From: Chloroflexota bacterium
GTDB lineage: Bacteria; Chloroflexota; Anaerolineae; Aggregatilineales; Aggregatilineaceae
Assembly (NCBI GenBank): GCA_012729765.1
Contig: JAAYCM010000119.1
Location: 62,001-126,000, forward strand
Length of the DNA: 64,000 bases
Direction of reading: 5' to 3'
Below the pieces are notes generated by a model. It saw only the letters and a program-made list of their open reading frames with translations. It was not told the origin of the DNA and did not search any database. Below are positions 41,932-51,262 of this stretch, piece after piece. Position numbers and translations under genes: made by a program. The first letter of the stretch is position 1. Each line of letters begins with the position of its first letter.

Positions 41932-43020
41932 AGTTTCCGACATCTCGCCCGAGGCGTCCGTGGTGATCGTTTCGGCGGAGTCGTCGTAATCTTCGGCGAT
42001 CTGCTCCATGCGCTCTTCCAGCTCGCCCTCATACAGTGTGGCGTCGCTGAACGGGCCGCGCTTCATGCGGTGCGGCAGGGCCAGCTCGGCGGCGAGCAGA
42101 ATGTCGCGCTCGGTGATCTGATCGCGCCCTTCAAACGCGGCGTGGGCGCGGGCCGCCTTGAGGATCACCAGATCGGCGCGGTGCCCATCGACGCCCAGAC
42201 TGGCCGTCAGATTGGCGATGCTGAACAGGTCACGGCGGGTGTAGCGCACCTTGTCCACCAGGGTACGGGCGGCATCGATGCGCTCAGACAGTTCCTTTTC
42301 CTTCGCCAGCCAGTCGCGCCGGAAGCTCTCCGCATCCTGATCAAAGCTGATATGCCGCTCCAGAATCGCCATGCGGTCGCCAGCATTACCCAGGCCGCGC
42401 ACTTCGACCGAGAGCGCGAAGCGGTCCAAAAGCTGCGGGCGCAGCTCGCCTTCTTCGGGATTCATCGTGCCGACCAGGATAAACCGCGCCGGGTGCTGGA
42501 AGCTGATCCCCTCGCGCTCGACCACATTCACGCCCATCGCCGCCGAGTCGAGCAGCAGGTCCACGACATGATCGTCGAGCAGGTTGACCTCGTCCACGTA
42601 TAGAATGCCCCGGTTGGCGGCGGCCAGCACGCCGGGATCGAACTGGCGCTCGCCCTTCTGGAGCGCTTTCTCCAGGTCGAGCGTCCCGACCACGCGGTCC
42701 TCGGTCGCGCTGACCGGCAGATCGACCAGACGGGTGCGGCGCAGCGCGATCGGGAGCTGCTCGCCCACGTCGATGCGCTCACGGCACTCGGTACACAGGC
42801 GCTCCGGGGCGTGTGGATCGCAGTTGAAGCGGCAGTCGACCACGACCTCAATATCCGGCAGCAGCGCCGCCAGTGCGCGGGCTGCGGTGCTCTTGGCCGT
42901 GCCGCGCTCGCCGCGAATTAAAACGCCGCCGATGCTGGGATTTACGGCATTGAGCACCAGGGCGCGCTTCATACGCTCCTGACCGACGATCGCGGTAAAA
43001 GGATAAACAGCTTGTCGCAC
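41911..43020 (-). CDS. Magnesium/cobalt chelatase-type AAA+ ATPase (I-like subunit)
   Basis: 369 residues from GTG at 43020, chosen because GAGG lies 6 bases upstream and the family start V-Y-P-F-T-A-I-V-G-Q follows at once; an ATG at 43077 is in frame without an RBS. AAA+ motor with Walker A R-G-E-R-G-T-A-K-S-T, a Cys-rich insert (C-R-F-N-C, L-C-T-E-C), Walker B I-L-Y-V-D-E-V-N-L-L and sensor M-N-P-E-E-G. It matches BchI/ChlI and the cobaltochelatase small subunit. The zero frame ends right after K-K-K-A-S-G. A -1 shift on the A9 run adds the VWA part. The metal is not shown by the context: no CobN/ChlH here. Confidence 0.9.
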   Translation of the reverse strand: MRQAVYPFTAIVGQERMKRALVLNAVNPSIGGVLIRGERGTAKSTAARALAALLPDIEVVVDCRFNCDPHAPERLCTECRERIDVGEQLPIALRRTRLVDLPVSATEDRVVGTLDLEKALQKGERQFDPGVLAAANRGILYVDEVNLLDDHVVDLLLDSAAMGVNVVEREGISFQHPARFILVGTMNPEEGELRPQLLDRFALSVEVRGLGNAGDRMAILERHISFDQDAESFRRDWLAKEKELSERIDAARTLVDKVRYTRRDLFSIANLTASLGVDGHRADLVILKAARAHAAFEGRDQITERDILLAAELALPHRMKRGPFSDATLYEGELEERMEQIAEDYDDSAETITTDASGEMSETKKKASG

Positions 43021-43126
43021 GATAAACCTCGACAGTCTCTTGGATTCAAACGATAGAGCGCACAGATTATACCGCACTCACATGCCTTGTGGCATGGTGA
43101 GATCGTACGAGCGCCGCCGGGGTGCG

Positions 43127-43906
43127 TCACATTCCGGCGTGCTGCGCGACCAGCGCCGCGACCCGCTCGTCGTCCCAGGCCATGAACGCGCCGTTCCAGT
43201 CCGGCGGCGCATAGAGCGCCAGCACCGCCAGCGCCCGCCCCGGCAGTTCCGGCGGGTTGAGCTGGCCCTGGGCATGATAGCGGGCGAAGCGCTCGTATTC
43301 GGCCTCGGACATGCGCCCCTGGCCTTCGCGGCGGATCACGGCCTGCATCTCGGTATCGATCACGCCGGGCCGCAGCGCGATGGCCGTGAGGCGCGGCTCT
43401 TCGAGCGCCAGGGTCGCATTGAACAGATTCAATGCCGCTTTGGATGCACCATAGGCCGCCCACCCGCCTTTGGGCCGGATCGCTGCCCCGCTGGAGACAT
43501 TGATCACGCGCCCCTGCCGCTCGCGCAGCGCCGGGATCGCCGCCTGAGTCAGCAGCACGGGGGCGATCACGTTGATCGTGAGATTGCGCTGCCATGCGTC
43601 GGCATCCGCCTCAGCCACCGGCGCGATCGGCTCGATCACCCCTGCGTTGTTCACGATCGCGTCCAGCCCGCCGAACTGGCTGAGCGCCGTCTCGACCAGC
43701 GCGCGGCTGACTGCCGGCTGGCTGATGTCGCCGGCGACGGCAATCGCCTGGCCGCCCGCCGCCCGAATCGACCCGGCAACCGTGTTCAGGTCACCTTCCG
43801 AGCGTGCATTGAGCACCACGCGCGCGCCCAGCTCCGCCAGAATCCGCGCGGCGGCGGCGCCCAGCCCGCGCGAAGCCCCCGTGATAATCACCGTCTGGCT
43901 GCTCAT
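43127..43906 (-). CDS. SDR family oxidoreductase
   Basis: 259 residues, classical short-chain dehydrogenase. Cofactor loop T-G-A-S-R-G-L-G at the N-terminus, N-N-A-G-V near residue 87, catalytic Ser in N-V-S-S-G, and Y-G-A-S-K (Tyr/Lys). An Arg right after the first Gly-rich turn (N-A-R-S) favours NADPH. Length and motifs resemble FabG/sepiapterin-reductase-like enzymes. Sits alone between the chelatase and KamA-type genes on the same strand; substrate not inferable. Confidence 0.9.
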   Translation of the reverse strand: MSSQTVIITGASRGLGAAAARILAELGARVVLNARSEGDLNTVAGSIRAAGGQAIAVAGDISQPAVSRALVETALSQFGGLDAIVNNAGVIEPIAPVAEADADAWQRNLTINVIAPVLLTQAAIPALRERQGRVINVSSGAAIRPKGGWAAYGASKAALNLFNATLALEEPRLTAIALRPGVIDTEMQAVIRREGQGRMSEAEYERFARYHAQGQLNPPELPGRALAVLALYAPPDWNGAFMAWDDERVAALVAQHAGM

Positions 43907-44010
43907 CGGTCATCCTTTCCCTAGGTTGTGCGATCCAGTGCTGCTATAAAAGATAATGCCTGCCGGGCGGCAGGGCACAGTTTTGAGGGATAGTCGAGCG
44001 GGTGGAGCGA

Positions 44011-44038
44011 ATGTGAGGGCGCACGCAGCGCCCCACAT
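44011..44038 (-). terminator. Hairpin after the KamA-type gene
   Basis: ATGTGAGGGCGC/GCGCCCCACAT stem with one bulge and a 5-base loop, 15 bases after the stop. No T run follows, so it is weak as a terminator. Confidence 0.35.
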
Positions 44039-44052
44039 CGGAAGCGCCTGGC

Positions 44053-45375
44053 TCAGGCCGAGACGTACTCGGTGCTGGCGTCGAAGAAGAATTCCTTTGT
44101 GCCGTGTGTCGGCTGGAGATCGAACAGCCACGTCGCTTCGGGATCGTAGCGGGCGAAGAAGGGCCGCCCGACCCAGGCCGGATCGCGCCCTTGCAGGAAG
44201 GTCAGCACGAATACCGGCTGGCTGTCGATATGCGCCACACCGTTGATCAGCACCTTGCCCGGCGTGGCCGACATCACCGGCCCGCGCACCGTGCGCGCCA
44301 GCCCGGACACCTGGCTGTAGGCTTTGCGAAAGATTTTGACCGATTCGGCCAGCGGCACCTCGAAATAGTTCTTGGGGCCGGTGTCGCGGCTGACGAACAT
44401 ATAGTAGGGCACCAGGCCCAGCCGCACCCCGCGCCGCCACAGGCTCGCCCACGCGTGGGGATCGTCGTTCACGTGGCGGATGATGGGGGCCTGCATCCGA
44501 ATCTCGCAGCCCACATCACGCAGACGGCGCACGGCTTCTTCGGCCACCGGGGTCGAAAGCTCGCGCGGGTGGCTGTAGTGCCCCATGATGGCGACATGCC
44601 GCCCCGCCGCGATCAGCTCTTCAAACAGGTGTAACAGATCGTCCGCGTCGTCGTCGGTGACGAAGCGCTGCGGCCAATAGGCGAGCGACTTCGTGCCGAT
44701 GCGGATCGACTGCACATGGTCGAGTTCAGGGGCGAGCAGCGGCTCGATATACTGCCGCAGCGCGCTTGTCTTCATAATCGCCGGATCACCGCCGGTGAAC
44801 AGCACGTCGGTCACTTCGGGATGCTGGCGCAGGTAGCGCACCAGCCCGTCGGACTCTTTGGCGGCGAAGCGCAGGTCTTGCACGCCGATGAACTGCGCCC
44901 AGCGAAAGCAGTAGGAGCAGTAGGCGTGGCAGGTCTGGCCCTTGCTGGGAAAGAACAACACCGTTTCGGGATACTTATGCTGGAGTCCCGGCAGCGGCTC
45001 CCCATCCAGGTTCGGCACGTTGTACGTCATCTGGCCGGCGGGGTGCGGATTGTGCCGCATCCGTATCTCGTGCGCTGCCTGCTGAACCGCGTCGCGTGGC
45101 GCGTTCTGCCGGAGCAGCCGGGCGATTGTCTCGTAGTCGTGCGCCGAGAGCATCCCCTGCTGCGGAAAGGTGAGCTGGTACATCGGATCGTGGGGCACGT
45201 CGGCCCAATCGATCAGGTGATCGACGACATAGCGATTGGTGCGGAAAGGAAATACGGCTGAAACGACTTTGATCTGCTGGCGCTGCTCTGGGCTGAGCGC
45301 GTGGTACTGCGGAAGCTGGTCGATATTGCTGCGGACGATGGGCTGATAGGGCGGGCTGTGCTCATTCTGGTGCAT
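44053..45375 (-). CDS. KamA-family radical SAM protein (lysine 2,3-aminomutase-like)
   Basis: 440 residues from the ATG at 45375 (GAGGAG upstream); an in-frame start at 45483 has no RBS. Radical-SAM cluster motif C-H-A-Y-C-S-Y-C (Cys149, 153, 156), then F-T-G-G-D-P-A and I-R-I-G-T-K-S-L, typical of the lysine/glutamate 2,3-aminomutase group. The N-terminal helices and length fit KamA-like proteins. Whether it is a mutase or an unassigned relative is not decidable; EpmA/efp genes are not adjacent. Single gene with a long upstream region. Confidence 0.88.
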   Translation of the reverse strand: MHQNEHSPPYQPIVRSNIDQLPQYHALSPEQRQQIKVVSAVFPFRTNRYVVDHLIDWADVPHDPMYQLTFPQQGMLSAHDYETIARLLRQNAPRDAVQQAAHEIRMRHNPHPAGQMTYNVPNLDGEPLPGLQHKYPETVLFFPSKGQTCHAYCSYCFRWAQFIGVQDLRFAAKESDGLVRYLRQHPEVTDVLFTGGDPAIMKTSALRQYIEPLLAPELDHVQSIRIGTKSLAYWPQRFVTDDDADDLLHLFEELIAAGRHVAIMGHYSHPRELSTPVAEEAVRRLRDVGCEIRMQAPIIRHVNDDPHAWASLWRRGVRLGLVPYYMFVSRDTGPKNYFEVPLAESVKIFRKAYSQVSGLARTVRGPVMSATPGKVLINGVAHIDSQPVFVLTFLQGRDPAWVGRPFFARYDPEATWLFDLQPTHGTKEFFFDASTEYVSA

Positions 45376-45980
45376 CGCATACTCCTCAAAACGGGGACAA
45401 ACACACAGGATACTTAAAGAATCATCTATCAGGCAGATTGACGCGTGGATCAGCCGCCGTGCCGGACTATATGCACCTCCCAAACTCAGTTGACGTGAGC
45501 AGCCTGCGACAACCTGCCCAATGGGCCAGTGTGCTGTGTCGCACGGCTGTAGGAACGCAAACGCCTGTCACGTGATGACGGCTGAGTAGAAGTCCCGGAC
45601 AGGGCAGTATGCGCCGGTTTGACTGAAATTTGAATAGCGGGCGGTGGTGCGTTGCGATCAAAAAAACGGCAGCAGGGGCGTGTTGGAGCCTACCATGTGC
45701 TCGATGCACGACCGCCCGAAATTGACTTGATATGGCGTGCGGGTCAGAACTAATAGGATGTGCTAGTAGAGCATACGTACCATCACTACTATTGTACCTT
45801 GTTTATCCTGAGAATCCAATTTTTTACACGGCGTGCCGCCGCCGGCCCCAAATCCGGCGCTGGATTGCGCGGCGAACCAGTTGTGCCGCGCTTTTGGGTC
45901 ATTTTGCCGGAAATGTTTGATCATTGGCTGGCCAACGTGTATAATGCCTCCGCATTGAGACGATCGGAGAACGAACTTCC
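45376..45980. other. 605-base divergent intergenic region
   Basis: Separates the KamA-type gene (-) from the S1 gene (+). Apart from the S1 promoter at 45917-45945 I see only weak promoter-like words (TTGATA/TAATAG near 45727-45756) and an AT-richer stretch at 45720-45830. No tRNA, credible ORF with RBS, or clear RNA hairpin was found. It could hide a small RNA. Confidence 0.45.
45917..45945 (+). promoter_or_regulatory. Promoter of the S1-like gene
   Basis: TTGATC, 17 bases, perfect TATAAT; about 35 bases before the ATG. Confidence 0.72.
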
Positions 45981-47534
45981 ATGATGCCCAACGATTCAGC
46001 TCCTGGTGACGACTTCCGCTCCGAGGACGAGCGGCTGTCCGAAACCGAGCAAACTACCGCCGAAACCGGGCCAACCCCTGAGTTGTCGGCTGAAACGAAC
46101 CAGCCTGATGCCGTCGAGCAGGCTCACGACGAGATGGCCGCCGAGGAAGCCGACGCGGCTGCCGAGGACGACTCTGTCCCCGCAGAAGCAGAAGTCGAAG
46201 CAGGCGCGGAGCCTGAGCCGGAGCCAGCAGCGCTCGCGGCTGAGGAAGAGGATGTCTTCCAGGCGGTTGAGCGCTTCCCCGAAGACGAGGCCGACGAGAC
46301 CGATGAGGCTGATGAGGCCGAGGCTGCCGCGCAGCCCGAAGCGGTTGGCCGGATCCGGCCCCGCGCGGTACTCGAAGGCACGATCATCGACACCAGCCCG
46401 ACCGAGATTCTGGTCGATCTGGGCGAGGGCATTACCGGTGTGGTTGCCAGCCGCGAAATGGAGCGGATGGACAAAGTCTCGCTGGAAGCGCTCGAGTCTG
46501 GCAAGCCGGTGATGGTTTACGTGCTCAAGGCCGATGGACCCGACGGGCGCCCGGTGCTCTCATTGGCACGTGCCGAAGAAGAGAGCAACTGGCAGCTTGC
46601 CGAATCCTACCACCAGCACCAGGAAGTCTACTTCACCAAGGTTGCCGGCTATAACAAGGGCGGCCTGATCGTGCGCTTCGGCAAGGTGCGCGGTTTCGTG
46701 CCCGCCAGCCAGGTCAGCCGCGAGCGCCAGCGCCGCGCTTCTGGCGAAAGCCCGGAAGAGCGCTGGGGCAGCATGGTCGGTGAGGATATCGCCGTCAAGG
46801 TCGTGGAGCTGGATCGCGGGCGCAACCGTCTGATCCTCTCGGAGCGGGCGGCTTCGCGCGAGGCGCGCGAACAGCAGAAGGCGCGTCTGCTCGAAGACCT
46901 GGAAGTCGGTGAGGTCCGGCGCGGGCGCGTGATCAGCGTGGCCGATTTCGGCGCGTTCGTCGATCTGGGCGGGGCCGATGGCCTGGTCCACCTGACCGAG
47001 CTGTCGTGGAAACACGTCACCCACCCGCGCGATATTCTGGAAGTGGGCCAGGAAGTCGAAGTTCAGGTTATTACCATCGATCGCGCGCGCAAGCGGATCG
47101 GCCTGAGCATGAAGCGCCAGGAACAGGACCCCTGGGAGCAGGTCGTGCGCAATTACGGCGTCGGCCAGCTTGTCCAGGCGACCGTGACCAAGCTCACCAA
47201 GTTCGGCGCGTTTGCGCGGCTGGTCGATGCACCGGAGATCGAAGGGCTGATCCACATCTCCGAGCTGGCCGATTACCGGGTCAATCACCCGCGCGATGTG
47301 GTGCTGGTCGGTGATGTGCTGACGCTGCGCATCGTGAAGATCGACTCGGAGCAGCGCCGCCTGGGGCTGTCGCTGCGCCAGGTGGACTCGGCCAAATATA
47401 TGGACCAGGACTGGCAGGCGATCGCCGATGAGGTGACCGTCGAGAACGCTGAGCCGGAGTCTGAACCTGAGCCGGAAGCGCCGCCCGCCGCGCGGGAGCC
47501 TGACGACGAAACGCCGCCTGAGGACGAAGCATAA
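45981..47534 (+). CDS. rpsA: S1 RNA-binding domain protein (30S ribosomal protein S1-like)
   Basis: 517 residues (ATG at 45981, GGAGAA upstream). Residues 1-120 are a strongly acidic, low-complexity extension (runs of E/D/A). Four S1 OB-fold repeats follow, about residues 128-200, 212-297, 312-385 and 397-470; the third and fourth are the best (D-F-G-A-F-V-D-L-G, G-L-V-H-L-T-E-L-S-W; G-L-I-H-I-S-E-L). An acidic tail closes the protein. Four repeats match Gram-positive/Chloroflexota-type S1 rather than the six of Proteobacteria. Likely mRNA-binding at the ribosome; symbol given with caution because of the acidic N-terminus. Confidence 0.82.
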   Translation: MMPNDSAPGDDFRSEDERLSETEQTTAETGPTPELSAETNQPDAVEQAHDEMAAEEADAAAEDDSVPAEAEVEAGAEPEPEPAALAAEEEDVFQAVERFPEDEADETDEADEAEAAAQPEAVGRIRPRAVLEGTIIDTSPTEILVDLGEGITGVVASREMERMDKVSLEALESGKPVMVYVLKADGPDGRPVLSLARAEEESNWQLAESYHQHQEVYFTKVAGYNKGGLIVRFGKVRGFVPASQVSRERQRRASGESPEERWGSMVGEDIAVKVVELDRGRNRLILSERAASREAREQQKARLLEDLEVGEVRRGRVISVADFGAFVDLGGADGLVHLTELSWKHVTHPRDILEVGQEVEVQVITIDRARKRIGLSMKRQEQDPWEQVVRNYGVGQLVQATVTKLTKFGAFARLVDAPEIEGLIHISELADYRVNHPRDVVLVGDVLTLRIVKIDSEQRRLGLSLRQVDSAKYMDQDWQAIADEVTVENAEPESEPEPEAPPAAREPDDETPPEDEA

Positions 47535-47949
47535 TTTCGGGCACGATTTCCCCGTTTTAACAAGTGATTGGGCAAAAGGTCCTGTCTGTTGCTGGACAGG
47601 ACCTTTTCTGGCATACTTTCAATACAGATTGTGTTTATTGCCCAAGTTCTCACTTATCGTTTGGCCCACCCTGTGTTAAAATAAAAAATGTATAGTCCAA
47701 GCGTGGGGGAGGAGAACGCCATATTAATGGTTGATGAGAACCGCCCCCGAACACCCCCTTTCCTGAGTTTTTTACGAGAATTCAATGGAAGTAGCTGGTT
47801 GACGCGCTACACTATGCTCTAAAATAACGATAGCGACTTCAGCGTTGGTGTGAGATCGTAAGTGTAAGAATAGGACCCCGCCGTTTCCGCAACGGTTACC
47901 CGCTTCCGAAGCAGCACGAATCGAAAGTGGGATGAGGAGGGACAGTACT
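47535..47949. other. 415-base region between the S1-like and clpC genes
   Basis: Holds the S1 terminator (47574-47607) and the clpC 5' region. The latter is AT-rich with a possible promoter TTGACG-15-TAAAAT at 47799-47825. I found no CIRCE or CtsR-type heat-shock operator. No additional gene. Confidence 0.5.
47574..47607 (+). terminator. Strong Rho-independent terminator after the S1-like gene
   Basis: AAAAGGTCCTGTC, 8-base loop, GACAGGACCTTTT: 13-bp perfect stem with its own U tract. Confidence 0.9.
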
Positions 47950-50439
47950 GTGTCAAATAAGATGGAGCGCTTTACTCAGCGCGCCCGTAGAGTCCTGAGC
48001 CTGGCTCAGGAAGAAGCCGAACGGATGCAGCACAGCCACATCGGCACCGAGCACCTGCTCCTGGGGCTGATGCGTGAAGAAGGCGGTGTTGCAGGCCGCG
48101 TACTGCGTGAACTGGGCATGAAGCAGACGCAGGTCGAGCAGTTGATCGAAGGCATGACCAGCGGTAATAAGCGCGCCGGCGTCACGCGGATGGACCTCTC
48201 GCCGGCGACCAAGAAAGTCTTGGAGCTGGCCGTTGATGAAGCCCGCCGTATGGGCCATCATTACATTGGTACCGAGCACCTGCTCCTGGGGCTGGTTCGC
48301 CACCAGGAAGGTGTTGCCATGGATGTGCTGCGCGAACTGCGCATTAGCCCGGATGAGATTCGCCGCCAGACGCGCCGCGTCTTGCAGGAGAATCCGCTCC
48401 AGTCGCGGCGCTCGTTCGAGTCGTCGCAGGAGCGCCCGTCGCGGGCTGCGGTCAAGACGCCGCTGGTTGACCAATTGGCAACCGACCTGACGGCGCTGGC
48501 CGAAGAAGGTAAGCTCGATCCGGTGATCGGGCGCCAGATGGAAATCGAGCGCGTGATCCAGATTCTGAGCCGCCGCCAGAAGAACAATCCCGCCCTGATC
48601 GGGGAGCCGGGCGTCGGCAAGACGGCGATCGTGGAAGGACTGGCGCAGCGTATCGTCGCGCGCGACGCCCCCGCGCCGCTGCTGGGCAAGCGCGTGCTTC
48701 AGCTCGATGTTGGCTCGCTGGTCGCCGGCACGATGTATCGCGGCCAGTTCGAGGAACGGCTCAAGCGCGTGATCGAAGAGCTGAAATCATCTGACAGCAT
48801 CCTCTTCATCGACGAGGTGCATATGCTGGTTGGGGCCGGTTCCGCTGGCAGCAGCGTGGACGCCGCCAACATCCTCAAGCCCGCCCTGGCGCGTGGTGAG
48901 CTGCAATGCATCGGCGCGACGACGCTGGATGAATATCGCCGCCATATCGAGAACGACGCCGCCCTGGAGCGCCGTTTCCAGAAGGTCATGGTCGAAGAGC
49001 CGACCATCGAGGAGACGATCAGCATCCTGTACGGTGTGCGGCGTCCATACGAAGAGCACCACAACCTGGAAATCACCGACGAGGCAATCGAGGCCGCCGC
49101 GACACTCTCGGCGCGCTACGTGCCCGACCGCTTCCTGCCAGACAAGGCCATCGACCTGATCGACGAAGGCTCCAGCCGCGTGCGTATGTACAAGTCGCCG
49201 GAATCGTCCCGCGTCAAGCGGATCGAGAACGAGATCGTCACACTGCGCGAAGACCTGGAGCTGGCCGGTGAGGATATGGAATCGGCGGAGCGCGACAGCG
49301 TTCAGCACCGCATGACCGATCTGGAAGGCGAGCTGGAAGTCTACCGGGCCAACTGGAATCCGGAGACGCAGCGCGCACGCCTGACGGCGGACGACATCGC
49401 CGAGGTGGTCGGCATGTGGACCGGCATTCCGGTCACGACCATCGCGCAGGAAGAGTCCGAGCGCCTGCTGCGTATGGAAGCGGCGCTGCACGAGCGGATC
49501 GTTGGGCAGCATGAGGCCATCGAGGCCATCAGCAAGGCGGTTCGCCGCTCGCGCGCCGGCCTGAAGGACCCGCGCCGCCCGATCGGATCGTTCATCTTCC
49601 TGGGGCCGACCGGCGTCGGCAAAACCGAGCTGACCAAGGCCCTGGCCGAGTTCCTGTTCGGCAGCGAAGACGCGCTGATCCAGCTCGACATGAGCGAGTT
49701 CATGGAGCGGCACACGGTCGCCCGCCTGACGGGTGCCCCGCCCGGCTATGTCGGTTACGAGGACGCCGGTCAGCTCACCGAGGCGCTGCGCCGCCGGCCC
49801 TACAGCATCGTCGTCTTCGACGAGATCGAAAAGGCGCACCCGGAAACCTTCAACATGCTGCTTCAGATCATGGAAGAAGGCCATCTCTCGGATGCGCGGG
49901 GCCGCCGCGTAGACTTCCGCAACGCGATGATCATCATGACCAGCAACATCGGGGCCGAGATGATCAAGAAGGGGACGACCTTGGGCTTTGGGCTGCCCGA
50001 AGACCCGCAGGCCGCCGACCACGACTACGCCGATATGCGTAAGAACGTGATGGACAGCCTGCGCCGCGCCTTCCGTCCGGAGTTCCTCAACCGCGTGGAC
50101 GCGACCATCGTCTTCCGCGCGCTGAGCCGGCAAGAGATCGCGGAAATCGTGGACCTGGAGCTGAAGAAGGTCAACGACCGTCTGGCCGACCGTGCCGTGA
50201 CGCTCGAAGCGACCGAGGCCGCCCGCAGCTATCTGGCCGAGAAGGGCTACGATCCCGACTTCGGAGCACGCCCGCTGCGCCGCCTGATCACCAACCTGGT
50301 CGAGGACCGGCTGTCGGATGTGATCCTGGAAGGCAGCATCAAGCTGGGCAGCACGGTGCTGGTGGACTACAACGCCGAAACCGACGAGCTGACCTTCTCC
50401 GAGGTCAAGCCGAAGGAAACGCTCAACGAGCCAGCCTAG
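47950..50439 (+). CDS. clpC: ATP-dependent Clp protease ATP-binding subunit ClpC
   Basis: 829 residues from the GTG at 47950, which has GAGGAGGG 8 bases upstream (ATG at 47962 is too far; an upstream start at 47932 overlaps the site). Two Clp-N repeats ([27 protein letters not shown] twice), AAA+ module 1 with G-E-P-G-V-G-K-T, a short ClpC-type middle domain (residues ~415-460), and AAA+ module 2 with G-P-T-G-V-G-K-T and the C-terminal D2 domain. Forms hexamers with ClpP and unfolds misfolded or tagged proteins. No mcsA/mcsB/ctsR operon is present. Confidence 0.96.
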   Translation: MSNKMERFTQRARRVLSLAQEEAERMQHSHIGTEHLLLGLMREEGGVAGRVLRELGMKQTQVEQLIEGMTSGNKRAGVTRMDLSPATKKVLELAVDEARRMGHHYIGTEHLLLGLVRHQEGVAMDVLRELRISPDEIRRQTRRVLQENPLQSRRSFESSQERPSRAAVKTPLVDQLATDLTALAEEGKLDPVIGRQMEIERVIQILSRRQKNNPALIGEPGVGKTAIVEGLAQRIVARDAPAPLLGKRVLQLDVGSLVAGTMYRGQFEERLKRVIEELKSSDSILFIDEVHMLVGAGSAGSSVDAANILKPALARGELQCIGATTLDEYRRHIENDAALERRFQKVMVEEPTIEETISILYGVRRPYEEHHNLEITDEAIEAAATLSARYVPDRFLPDKAIDLIDEGSSRVRMYKSPESSRVKRIENEIVTLREDLELAGEDMESAERDSVQHRMTDLEGELEVYRANWNPETQRARLTADDIAEVVGMWTGIPVTTIAQEESERLLRMEAALHERIVGQHEAIEAISKAVRRSRAGLKDPRRPIGSFIFLGPTGVGKTELTKALAEFLFGSEDALIQLDMSEFMERHTVARLTGAPPGYVGYEDAGQLTEALRRRPYSIVVFDEIEKAHPETFNMLLQIMEEGHLSDARGRRVDFRNAMIIMTSNIGAEMIKKGTTLGFGLPEDPQAADHDYADMRKNVMDSLRRAFRPEFLNRVDATIVFRALSRQEIAEIVDLELKKVNDRLADRAVTLEATEAARSYLAEKGYDPDFGARPLRRLITNLVEDRLSDVILEGSIKLGSTVLVDYNAETDELTFSEVKPKETLNEPA

Positions 50440-50462
50440 GCTGGCAGACTGAAACCAATTCC

Positions 50463-50497
50463 GAAGCGGTGCTCAGCCTGAGTGCCGCTTCTTTTTT
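50463..50497 (+). terminator. Rho-independent terminator of clpC
   Basis: GAAGCGG...CCGCTTC stem with an inner CTCA/TGAG pair, followed by TTTTTT. A second inverted repeat (GTAGGGCTTT/AAGCCCCTAC, 50508-50533) follows and may be a back-up or unrelated hairpin. Confidence 0.88.
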
Positions 50498-50587
50498 ATA
50501 ACCGATGGTAGGGCTTTCTAACAAAGCCCCTACGACCCGCCAACAAAATTCTAAAGTGAGTGGGCATACCAGGTGGGATTTATTCGG

Positions 50588-50616
50588 TTAAAATTGTCAT
50601 ATGTGCTATCTATAAT
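50588..50616 (+). promoter_or_regulatory. Promoter of the response regulator gene
   Basis: Perfect TATAAT at 50611-50616 with a weak TTAAAA 17 bases upstream. Confidence 0.5.
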
Positions 50617-50715
50617 TGATTGCCGGAAGGTGGGGCAGCCAGACACGCCTGCCGATGAACGCTCTTCGGAAAAGTTACCTGGCTGCCCACACTGCTGGCG
50701 GACGCCGGAAAGGTT

Positions 50716-51108
50716 GTGAAGGTGTACTCGGTTTTAATCGTGGACGACGACAAAGAACTCCGCTCGATCTTCCGCAAGTTCCTGGAGCGCGAGAGCTACA
50801 CGATCTATGAGGCGGCGAATGGGGCCGAAGCGCTCAAGTTCCTGATGAACCAGACGCCGGATGTGATCGTGATGGATATGCTGATGCCGATGTTGGGCGG
50901 CGAGGCCGTGATGCAGCGCATCCGCCAGATGCCGGCTTTGAACGACACGCGCATCGTGATTCTGACCGCCTACCCGCGCTTTCGCGAGTCGGCGGCATAC
51001 TTCGAGGCCGACCGGTTTCTGGTCAAGCCGATCCGCTCCGACGACCTGGTCCGCACGATCGCCGAAGTGCTGCAGAAGAACGAACCGCCGGACGCAGGCG
51101 GCAGCTAG
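50716..51108 (+). CDS. Stand-alone response regulator (receiver domain only)
   Basis: 130 residues, GTG start with GGAAAGG upstream. CheY-like receiver with acidic pocket D-D-D (10-12), phospho-acceptor Asp54 in V-M-D-M-L-M-P, Thr84 in I-L-T-A-Y-P and Lys104 in L-V-K-P. No output domain. No histidine kinase in the window, so it is an orphan receiver phosphorylated by a distant kinase. The short C-terminal tail ends P-P-D-A-G-G-S. Confidence 0.92.
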   Translation: MKVYSVLIVDDDKELRSIFRKFLERESYTIYEAANGAEALKFLMNQTPDVIVMDMLMPMLGGEAVMQRIRQMPALNDTRIVILTAYPRFRESAAYFEADRFLVKPIRSDDLVRTIAEVLQKNEPPDAGGS

Positions 51109-51262
51109 TCCTGTGTCTCACAGCCGGTACGGCATCTCCGCCGCAGCGGGAAAACGATCCTGCGGCCTGCGGTCATGCTGTGCGCCTGGAAAAGGCTCTC
51201 GCCCCGCGCTACAATCGCCCCGCGCACCTGCCATTCTCGTCTGGCTACCTGGAGAACTACGG

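Noticed and set aside
45760-45984. 74-codon ORF upstream of the S1-like gene
   Set aside because: No RBS, runs through the S1 promoter and overlaps the S1 start; composition unlike neighbours.
47535-47949. CIRCE or CtsR heat-shock operator upstream of clpC
   Set aside because: No TTAGCACTC-N9-GAGTGCTAA or tandem heptad repeat was found.
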